Notes under the pieces: model-generated | Seen by the model: only the letters and a program-made list of their open reading frames with translations | What the model was told of the DNA's origin: nothing | Database searches by the model: none | Position numbers and translations under genes: made by a program | Part shown: one piece after another, positions 1 through 5,382 of the stretch | Layout: each line of letters starts with the position of its first letter | How positions within the stretch are numbered: the first letter of the stretch is position 1 | Source: an uncultured Bdellovibrio sp. | GTDB taxonomy: Bacteria > Bdellovibrionota > Bdellovibrionia > Bdellovibrionales > Bdellovibrionaceae | Assembly: GCA_946480995.1 (NCBI GenBank) | Contig: CAMLMF010000207.1 | Coordinates: 1-5,382, forward strand | DNA: 5,382 nucleotides | Direction: 5' to 3'

Positions 1-438
1 ATCACCTCGATGACTGACATGTTCACCATCATGCTGGTGTTCCTGTTACAAACGTATTCGACAGCCGATGTGCAAATCGTCCCAGACAATGAAGTTCGTC
101 TGCCCGCTTCAGCTTCCATGCTGAATCCGACAGAGGCGATTAAATTGTCATTGTCGAAAAATTCTTTGAAAATTGACCAAACCAAATTAGCGGATGTGAA
201 AGACGCGGACTTTCTTCCTCAAGACTTAGAGGATAAGGACACGAACTTCATCAAACCTTTATTTGAAGAGCTTGATAAGATCGCGAAAGCGGAACAAGAC
301 AAGCCTCATGTCAAAGAAGGTCGCATCCTCCTTCAAGCTGATAAAGATCTTCCCTACGCAACTTTACGCAAAGTTATGTATACAGCCTCTATGGCGGGAT
401 ATCCTCAGCTGAAGCTTGTTACTTTAGTTGGAGAATAG
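1..438 (+). CDS. ExbD/TolR-family proton-channel subunit, AglQ/AglS-like (5' partial)
   Basis: This is the C-terminal 145 residues of an ExbD/TolR-type protein; the reading frame is open from base 1 and the true start lies upstream, so the internal ATG at 10 is not the start. What is visible: the rest of the single transmembrane helix (about residues 1-17, ITSMTDMFTIMLVFLL), with an Asp at residue 6 at the position of the conserved proton-carrying Asp of ExbD/TolR, followed by a periplasmic domain. Near the C-terminus, ILLQADKDLPYATLRKVM (about residues 109-126) and the following AGYPQLKLVT match the typical ExbD/TolR ending, in which an 'ADkdvpy' strand is followed by a helix. Such proteins pair with an ExbB/TolQ/AglR partner, presumably encoded just upstream, to convert proton flow into movement of periplasmic partners. 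The middle of the periplasmic domain (about residues 70-105) is charged and looks longer than in plain ExbD. Adjacency to gliding-type genes favours AglQ/AglS over an iron-uptake ExbD, but which one cannot be decided here. Confidence 0.88.
   Translation: MTSMTDMFTIMLVFLLQTYSTADVQIVPDNEVRLPASASMLNPTEAIKLSLSKNSLKIDQTKLADVKDADFLPQDLEDKDTNFIKPLFEELDKIAKAEQDKPHVKEGRILLQADKDLPYATLRKVMYTASMAGYPQLKLVTLVGE
430..433 (+). promoter_or_regulatory. Ribosome binding site for the large TPR gene
   Basis: GGAG lies inside the last codons of the upstream ExbD-like gene, nine bases before the ATG at 443. It supports the ATG at 443 over the in-frame TTG at 428, which overlaps the previous gene and has no clear Shine-Dalgarno sequence. 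Its position within the preceding coding region suggests translational coupling of the two genes. Confidence 0.65.
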
Positions 439-442
439 TTTT

Positions 443-3400
443 ATGTATCGCAACATGATTTTACTGCTCGCACTTCAATTACTTTCGATCTCAAGTTTCT
501 CTGCAGAAAGAACTGAAAAAGGGCTTCTACCAGAAGTTCGCTTAAATAACAGCGAAGAAGAGAACGAAAAGAAGGCGCTCAGCAGTGAGGTCATGATCAC
601 TCGCTCTGAAAACAAAGCGATTGAATCTTTACAGCAAATCATTAAGAAAAAACAAGGCGCAAAAGAAGAAGCCGACTTATGGTATCGTTTGGCTGAGCTG
701 TACATGCGCCGTTCAAAATCCGGCCGTTTCTTTGACTTACACCAAGATACTCCCCTATTAAAACTTTCTCCGTTTCCTGTGGCCAACGAAAAAGGCTCAG
801 AAGCGATCAAACGCGCGATCAAAATCTATACTAAAATTGAAATGGACTTTCCGAACTTCAAACAAATGGATTCGGTGCTTTTCAATAATGCGTTTGCAAA
901 CCAACAGGTCGCTCAGTTTAAACAATCTGAAGCGCTTTACTTAAAACTCACAACTCGCTTCCCGAAATCACCCTTGATTCCTGATGGAACTTTGGCTTTG
1001 GGCGAATTGCTTTACGATCAAGGCAAATTCAAAGAGGCGTTAGAGCACTTCTTAACCGTAGAAAAATTCCCGAACAGCCGTGTTTATTCTTACGGCATGT
1101 ATAAGGCTGCATGGGCGTATTACAACTTGCGTGACAGTGACAACGGCATTAAGAAATTAGTCAACGTTGTTAAAACAAATCCAGCCTTACAAGATGGCGA
1201 AACGCCAACGAACCGTCATAACTTACGCCGCGAGGCTTTGCGTGACTTAACCGTATTCGTCGGCGACTCTTATTCCGCTGACAAACTGTATTCTTTCTTT
1301 GAGGACTTCACGACCGAAGAAGAACTGGGCGAGTCCATGATCAACATGGCGAAACTTTACGAATCGCACAGTCGTCAAAAAGAAATGAATATTTTCTTGG
1401 GTGAATATATCGACAAACGCTCTTCGGGCCCGGATGTCGTGCGCTCGCACTTATTCCTCGTGGAAGCCAATGAAACTTTAAAACTGCGCGACAAAGTGAT
1501 CACTCACCTACAAGAAGCCAGTGACCTTTGTAAACGTGACGCCACTTGGAGGTCGCTACAAAAAGCTGACATCCTAAAAGCATCCTGCGAAGAAGGCTTC
1601 CGCCGCACTAGCCTGGACATGGCAAAAAAATGGTGGGAGATCTGGCTTAAGAACAAACAAAATGTTCAGTTCTCAGATCTTACTCAAAAATTGTTTAAAT
1701 TGATCTTGGACAACGAAGATCCAACGAAGCCAGATCTTAAAACTCGTTATGCTTACGCTGAACTTCTTTTCCAACTAGAAAAGTATGACGAAGCAAGTAC
1801 GCAATATAAAATGGTCGGTGATAAATCAACAGACCCTACTTTGCGTCATGATGCTAACTATGCCGCTTTGTATTCGAAAGAAAAAAGTATCGAGAAAAAA
1901 TCTGATCCTTTAAAAGATGCGGAACGCAAAGAATTGGCTACAAATTATTTAGCCAAGCATCCTACGGGTAAATACGCCACTGTGGTTAAATTTAAAGTTG
2001 GCCATATCGCTTACGAAGAAAATAACTATGTTGAAGCTGAAAAATGGTTAAAACCATTAACAATGCTAAAAGCGGGGGACCAACCAGATATTAAAAAGAA
2101 ATCTGAAGACTTGATGTTGGACATCCTGAACATCCGCAAGGACTATGCAGGAATCAAGGCCTTCACCAAACAAGTGGTTAGTTCATCTAGCGATGAAGAT
2201 CGTAAAAAAAGCATGAATAAGATCATGGAAGAAGCGCACTTCACGGAAATCCAAGAGTTCGCAAAAACAGGCGACAAGGATCAAGCTTCTCAGAAACTGA
2301 TCGCGTTCGCAAAAGAGCACGAAAACTCGAAGCTTTCGCAAGATGCTTTATGGCAGGCTTTAAGTATTCTGTACGCAGAAGGAAGAATCTTTGAAGCCGC
2401 AGAACTTTCAACCAAGTTCGTGCAAAAGTATCCGAACGACAAGCGCAATCTGGACGTCCTCAAAGACACAGCGAAAGCTTATGCTGAAGTCGGTCAGATT
2501 TCAAAATCAGCAGAGACTTTATTAAAGATCGCCGATCTGGACAAAAAAGATCGCAACAACCAACTTGAAATGGCTGCGGACATCTATCTTTTAGAAAAGA
2601 AAACTAAAGAAGCTCGTGCGGCTTACATGAATATCTTAAATGGTGCTGACAGCAAAACGTTGGAACGCATTTATTCCAAACTTTTGGATTCCTATAAAAA
2701 CGAACCTCAGTCGTCAGAACTTGAAAAGTTGCAGAATCAAATCTTAGCTAAAGGGATTGAGCCATTCACGACACAAATCATGATCGCTCGGGCTCGTGCG
2801 TTCTTAGACGCTGGTAAGATTTCACAAGCTTTTGACTTGTCGCTAAAAGCCAACGGTCGTGATGCACCAGCAGAGGTTCGCGCTGAAGCACGCTTGATCC
2901 AAGCTCGTATTTTAGAAAAAGAATTGGTCCAACAAAGTGTTAAAGCCCGTGAAGAAAAATTCGCCTTGGTTCTTTCCATGAAAACGGAAAAACTAGATAA
3001 AGCGCACACGGCATACCACACGACTTTAAAAATGAGTAAGGACCCGTACCAGCAGCTTGAAGCCATGCGCGGTATTGATCGTTGTTATGGCAACTTCATT
3101 GAAAGTTTAGAAACAATGCCGTTACCAGCGACCTTAGGTGCCGAAGACCAAAAAGCTCTGCGCGCGGAAATCGCTAAATTAACAACACCGATCCAAGAAA
3201 AGAAAAATGAAAACGAAGCGAAGTTAAAAGTCTTGGCCGCTTCCAAAGGACAAGCCACTAGCACAGAGCGTGTGCTAGCTAACGTGCGTGTTGATCAAAC
3301 TCTGCCGCCTGTGGTGCAATACCCTGCCGCGGATAAAATGGCGGCCTTCTTGCCAAACGCAAAAGACATGAGCATTGGTAAAGTGACTCGTTTTGAGACA

Positions 3401-4153
3401 AAAGCAGCGAAGACCTGCAACAAGACTTTAGTAGGCAGTGGTGGCGTAAATGAAGCGAACGCTTTTGATATTGCCGGCAACTGCTATTATTCAAAACAAT
3501 ATGAAACAGTCGAGCGTCTAGGTCTAGAACTTGCGAAAGCGAAAGAGACGCGCGCTTTAGGTCTGTTCTTCGCAAGTCTAGGGGCTGAAGGTAAAGGTTT
3601 TAACGACAAGGCTTTGTGGATGATTGAAGCCGCGTTAAAGTCTCAACCAGAGGTCTCTCCTTTCGTTTATCAAAAGGCCCGTCTGCTTTATAAAGAAGAT
3701 GGCTTAAGCAGCGCAATGCCATTTTTCGAAAAAGTTTTAGACATGCAAATGCCTTCGACAGAAATGCAAACTTTCGCTGGCGTGAAAAGTTTCTCAGAGG
3801 GAGATTTCACCCGCGCGATTGAAAAATTATCTGCCTTGTCGAAAGACCAGTTGTATACTCTTGGTGTAGGAACAGTGATGAGCGAAGCTTACGCCCAGAA
3901 GGGCGAGGTCGACAAAGCATTAAATTTGATTAAAGAATTGCTTAATGTTCGCAAGGAAAATGTCGATTACTTATTACAGCAGGCTCATTTATTTGAGACC
4001 TATAAAGGAAGTCCAACGCTTGCGCTGGACTCATATGAAAAAGCTTTTAAAGCCAGTCAGCAATTGGATATGCGCGATTGGTTAGGTAAGAAAATAGAAT
4101 ATTTGAAAACTCAGAACAAAGTCGGTCAGCACGTTATCTCGGGAGACTTGTAG
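443..4153 (+). CDS. gltD: Large secreted TPR-repeat protein, GltD/AgmU-like
   Basis: Encodes 1236 residues. The N-terminus has a Sec signal peptide: MYRN, a hydrophobic stretch (MILLLALQLLSISS), then SFSA with likely cleavage after Ala21. There is no lipobox Cys, so a soluble periplasmic protein is expected. TPR-like helical repeats run through most of the chain, clearest at about residues 80-92, 184-212 (LALGELLYDQGKFKEAL), 436-458, 518-539, 634-666, 675-700, 709-732 and 782-803. A second set lies at about 1041-1070, 1075-1102, 1110-1132, 1140-1173 and 1176-1204. A charged, probably coiled-coil or linker stretch at about 900-960 separates the two blocks. In the family, M. xanthus GltD/AgmU is a periplasmic TPR protein of similar size (about 1200 residues) in the gliding complex; TPRs act as protein-binding scaffolds. 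The start at 443 is chosen for its Shine-Dalgarno sequence and complete signal peptide; the stop of the upstream gene is only 4 bases away. The gltD assignment rests on size, export, repeats and neighbours; TPR proteins are hard to assign by eye, so a different periplasmic TPR scaffold remains possible. Confidence 0.85.
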   Translation: MYRNMILLLALQLLSISSFSAERTEKGLLPEVRLNNSEEENEKKALSSEVMITRSENKAIESLQQIIKKKQGAKEEADLWYRLAELYMRRSKSGRFFDLHQDTPLLKLSPFPVANEKGSEAIKRAIKIYTKIEMDFPNFKQMDSVLFNNAFANQQVAQFKQSEALYLKLTTRFPKSPLIPDGTLALGELLYDQGKFKEALEHFLTVEKFPNSRVYSYGMYKAAWAYYNLRDSDNGIKKLVNVVKTNPALQDGETPTNRHNLRREALRDLTVFVGDSYSADKLYSFFEDFTTEEELGESMINMAKLYESHSRQKEMNIFLGEYIDKRSSGPDVVRSHLFLVEANETLKLRDKVITHLQEASDLCKRDATWRSLQKADILKASCEEGFRRTSLDMAKKWWEIWLKNKQNVQFSDLTQKLFKLILDNEDPTKPDLKTRYAYAELLFQLEKYDEASTQYKMVGDKSTDPTLRHDANYAALYSKEKSIEKKSDPLKDAERKELATNYLAKHPTGKYATVVKFKVGHIAYEENNYVEAEKWLKPLTMLKAGDQPDIKKKSEDLMLDILNIRKDYAGIKAFTKQVVSSSSDEDRKKSMNKIMEEAHFTEIQEFAKTGDKDQASQKLIAFAKEHENSKLSQDALWQALSILYAEGRIFEAAELSTKFVQKYPNDKRNLDVLKDTAKAYAEVGQISKSAETLLKIADLDKKDRNNQLEMAADIYLLEKKTKEARAAYMNILNGADSKTLERIYSKLLDSYKNEPQSSELEKLQNQILAKGIEPFTTQIMIARARAFLDAGKISQAFDLSLKANGRDAPAEVRAEARLIQARILEKELVQQSVKAREEKFALVLSMKTEKLDKAHTAYHTTLKMSKDPYQQLEAMRGIDRCYGNFIESLETMPLPATLGAEDQKALRAEIAKLTTPIQEKKNENEAKLKVLAASKGQATSTERVLANVRVDQTLPPVVQYPAADKMAAFLPNAKDMSIGKVTRFETKAAKTCNKTLVGSGGVNEANAFDIAGNCYYSKQYETVERLGLELAKAKETRALGLFFASLGAEGKGFNDKALWMIEAALKSQPEVSPFVYQKARLLYKEDGLSSAMPFFEKVLDMQMPSTEMQTFAGVKSFSEGDFTRAIEKLSALSKDQLYTLGVGTVMSEAYAQKGEVDKALNLIKELLNVRKENVDYLLQQAHLFETYKGSPTLALDSYEKAFKASQQLDMRDWLGKKIEYLKTQNKVGQHVISGDL
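3258..3278 (+). repeat. Perfect intragenic inverted repeat (8-bp stem, 5-nt loop)
   Basis: CTAGCACA at 3258-3265 and TGTGCTAG at 3271-3278 are exact reverse complements around the loop GAGCG. The element lies within the large TPR gene, over codons for residues 939-946, in the linker between the two repeat blocks. No run of T follows, so it is not a standard intrinsic terminator. It could form an mRNA hairpin or be a chance palindrome. Confidence 0.6.
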
Positions 4154-4156
4154 TAT

Positions 4157-4162
4157 GGAGGG
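4157..4162 (+). promoter_or_regulatory. Strong ribosome binding site for the GTG-started small gene
   Basis: GGAGGG is a near-perfect Shine-Dalgarno sequence five bases before the GTG at 4168. It decides the start: a GTG at this spacing gives an intact signal peptide, whereas the first in-frame ATG (codon 8) would remove the basic N-terminus of that peptide. The nearby ATG at 4155 is out of frame and overlaps this site. Confidence 0.75.
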
Positions 4163-4167
4163 TACAA

Positions 4168-4419
4168 GTGAAAACTATCATCACAGCGATGGTTGCTTTC
4201 ATTCTCTTGGGAACAGCAACGACTGCCTTTGCCAAACAAAGAACAGTCCGTAAAGTCCAAGAAGTCAATTTTGGTGAGATGAACCTCAAGGGTACGATTC
4301 GTAATCCTGATGGGGCCTACCTTGTGCAAAAAAGGGGCATTAAGTTTATGCCACTTTACGATGTGCAGAAGGATATGGATGCCCGTATTCGCGAATCAGC
4401 TCTTTATTTGAATAACTAG
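4168..4419 (+). CDS. gltF: Small secreted gliding-motility protein, GltF/CglF-like
   Basis: Encodes 83 residues from a GTG start. A Sec signal peptide is clear: MKT, a hydrophobic core (about residues 4-18), then TTAFA with cleavage expected after Ala22, leaving a mature protein of about 61 residues. There is no lipobox Cys, so a free periplasmic or outer-membrane-associated protein is likely. The mature part holds VNFGEMNLKGTIRNPDGAYL (about residues 33-52), then VQKRGIKFMPL and a charged C-terminal helix (about 67-82). The pattern of a strand, 'G.i..PdGaYl', a basic 'f.pL' segment and a terminal helix resembles the small CglF/GltF family of gliding proteins as I remember it. In M. xanthus, GltF/CglF is a small exported part of the gliding complex encoded next to gltG, which matches the context here. 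The gene starts 14 bases after the large TPR gene and ends 15 bases before the GltG-like gene. The coding call is firm; the family name is recognition without a search. Confidence 0.8.
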   Translation: MKTIITAMVAFILLGTATTAFAKQRTVRKVQEVNFGEMNLKGTIRNPDGAYLVQKRGIKFMPLYDVQKDMDARIRESALYLNN

Positions 4420-4423
4420 GATT

Positions 4424-4428
4424 AGAGG
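4424..4428 (+). promoter_or_regulatory. Ribosome binding site for the GltG-like gene
   Basis: AGAGG lies six bases before the ATG at 4435, in the 15-base gap after the small secreted gene. It supports this start, which gives a cytoplasmic N-terminus without a signal peptide, as expected for a protein with an FHA-like domain. Confidence 0.6.
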
Positions 4429-4434
4429 TAGCCA

Positions 4435-5382
4435 ATGCTCACGTTAATTGTACGTCAATCCCTGAAAAACGGGACTGCGAAAACTTGGAAGTTGCGTTCA
4501 ACAAACACAACACACACATTCGGTTCAAGCCGCTTGGCTGATGTTATTTCCGTTTCACCCCACACGAAGGGCATTCAAGGTCTTTTTGAATACCGTGACA
4601 ACCGTTGGTGGTATGTGAACATGGACATGGAGGCTAGCGCGAATAGCTCTAACTCCCCTGCTCTGTGCATCGATGGTGAGAAAACTTTAGAACTTGCCGA
4701 TTGCACTTTAAAGTTCACACCGGTGATGAAAGAAACGGACCTTTACCAGCGTTTGGAAAGAACCGGTAAAGAGTCGCGCACCAGCGACAAAAAGTTTCAA
4801 CTTTTTATGGTCCGTCAATACGGCCAGATCGTTGAAACAAAAGTAGTTCCATTAAATAAAAAATTCGTAACAACGATGTCGGGCTCACCGCTTGTAGTTG
4901 CCTGCACGCCTTCTGACGACTGGCACAAACAAGTGATTGAAAACTTGGAAATCAGCCAAAGAACTGTTTCTATGGAAGACGTGGCTAAACTAGGTCACCT
5001 TTCTGCAGATCAGTTGATGGACAAAGAATCAAAACGCGGTTTTTACTTCGTTTTAGGTGCGGCTCTTCTCTTGGTTTCTGTCGGCGTTTTCGCTCCGAAA
5101 AAAGAAACTGTGGAAACTGCGGCAACACCTCCAAAAATAGCACAAAAAATTATTGTTAAAACAGAACTTAAACCAAAACGTAAACGCATCGAAGCAGCCG
5201 CTCCGGCCCCTGCTCCGAAACAAGAAGTTGTCGTGAAAGAAGCTCCGGCGACAGAAAAATCAGCAAAAACTGAAATGCCAACAAGTGGCAGCCAAGGTAA
5301 AGTTTCAAAAATGATGAAGTCGATCGCAGGCGGTCGTATTTCTCAATTGATCGGTAAAGTTTCTGCCCAAGCTGCAAAATCA
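4435..5382 (+). CDS. gltG: GltG/PglI-like inner-membrane coupling protein (FHA-like, one TM helix; 3' partial)
   Basis: The frame is open from ATG 4435 to the window edge: 316 residues, with the C-terminus missing. Residues about 1-97 look like an FHA-type beta-sandwich: THTFGSSRLADVISVS (26-41), then GIQGLFEYRDNRWWYVN (46-62) and a final strand near 84-95. A second cytoplasmic segment spans about 119-190. A single transmembrane helix follows at about 203-220 (FYFVLGAALLLVSVGVF), preceded by KESKR, which predicts the N-terminus in the cytoplasm. Outside lies a Pro/Lys/Ala-rich arm (about 221-286, including AAAPAPAPK), then GKVSKMMKSIAGGRISQLIG (288-307). In the family, M. xanthus GltG (PglI) and GltJ (AgmX) have modular cytoplasmic domains, one helix, a proline-rich periplasmic linker and a TonB-like C-terminal (AgmX/PglI) domain, which would lie past the right edge. 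They link the Agl motor to outer-membrane Glt parts. An FHA-like rather than zinc-ribbon/GYF N-terminus favours GltG over GltJ. Confidence 0.85.
   Translation, partial: MLTLIVRQSLKNGTAKTWKLRSTNTTHTFGSSRLADVISVSPHTKGIQGLFEYRDNRWWYVNMDMEASANSSNSPALCIDGEKTLELADCTLKFTPVMKETDLYQRLERTGKESRTSDKKFQLFMVRQYGQIVETKVVPLNKKFVTTMSGSPLVVACTPSDDWHKQVIENLEISQRTVSMEDVAKLGHLSADQLMDKESKRGFYFVLGAALLLVSVGVFAPKKETVETAATPPKIAQKIIVKTELKPKRKRIEAAAPAPAPKQEVVVKEAPATEKSAKTEMPTSGSQGKVSKMMKSIAGGRISQLIGKVSAQAAKS

Noticed and set aside
10..12. ATG as the start of the ExbD-like protein
   Set aside because: The frame is open to base 1, and starting here would cut off the cytoplasmic N-terminus and the beginning of the transmembrane helix that the family needs.
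428..442. In-frame TTG start giving five extra residues on the large TPR protein
   Set aside because: It overlaps the end of the previous gene, lacks a clear Shine-Dalgarno sequence and would put polar residues before an already complete signal peptide; ATG 443 has GGAG at good spacing.
475..822. Minus-strand open frame of 115 codons
   Set aside because: It lies wholly inside the TPR gene, has no recognisable domain and is explained as a shadow of the + strand codons; the same holds for the minus-strand frames at 1247-1450, 2737-3066, 3279-3575 and 3295-3480.
3258..3278. Intrinsic transcription terminator at the intragenic hairpin
   Set aside because: No T-run follows the stem and the site is in the middle of an intact reading frame.
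4155..4157. ATG just after the TPR gene stop as the start of the small gene
   Set aside because: It is out of frame with the signal-peptide-bearing reading frame, overlaps the GGAGGG site and has no Shine-Dalgarno sequence of its own.
4126..4329. Minus-strand open frame spanning the junction of the TPR gene and the small gene
   Set aside because: It is antisense to two well-supported genes and shows no family features.
5168..5377. Minus-strand open frame of 69 codons with a hydrophobic stretch
   Set aside because: It is antisense to the Pro/Lys/Ala-rich arm of the GltG-like protein; Lys-rich + strand codons read as Leu/Phe-rich on the other strand, which explains the apparent hydrophobicity.
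1..5382. CRISPR array, tRNA, rRNA, insertion sequence or attachment site
   Set aside because: No repeat-spacer pattern, RNA-gene signature or transposase-like frame was seen; almost every base is in four co-directional genes.

Overview
The window looks like part of a single co-directional operon from a predatory delta-type proteobacterium, most likely Bdellovibrio or a relative (Bdellovibrionota). The basis is the gene content and order, the moderate GC content (roughly mid-40s % by eye) and resemblance to the myxobacterial gliding (Agl-Glt) gene families. No alignment was run, so the genus is an inference.

Layout, all on the + strand: (1) the 3' end of an ExbD/TolR-family proton-channel subunit (1-438, AglQ/AglS-like; its 5' end lies before the window). 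(2) A 1236-residue secreted TPR protein (443-4153) resembling GltD/AgmU. (3) An 83-residue secreted protein with a GTG start (4168-4419) resembling GltF/CglF. (4) The first 316 codons of a GltG/PglI-like protein (4435 to beyond 5382), with an FHA-like cytoplasmic N-terminus, one transmembrane helix and a Pro/Lys/Ala-rich periplasmic arm. Gaps between genes are 4, 14 and 15 bases. Each downstream start has its own purine-rich Shine-Dalgarno sequence. I see no terminator or convincing promoter inside the window, so the operon promoter is probably upstream and transcription probably continues past the right edge. There is no gene-free stretch over 300 bases.

How the parts could fit together: in Myxococcus xanthus, a TolQ/TolR-type motor (AglR with AglQ and AglS) uses the proton gradient to drive an envelope-spanning Glt complex. 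Inner-membrane GltG and GltJ reach into the periplasm and contact periplasmic and outer-membrane parts (GltD, E, F and others). This window places a motor subunit, two exported periplasmic proteins and an inner-membrane coupling protein side by side, with the same relative order gltD, gltF, gltG as I recall from the myxobacterial cluster. No separate gltE (the smaller TPR lipoprotein) lies between the large TPR gene and the gltF-like gene. The likely role is gliding motility or a related force-transducing envelope machine; family names rest on recognition of architecture and motifs, not on a search.
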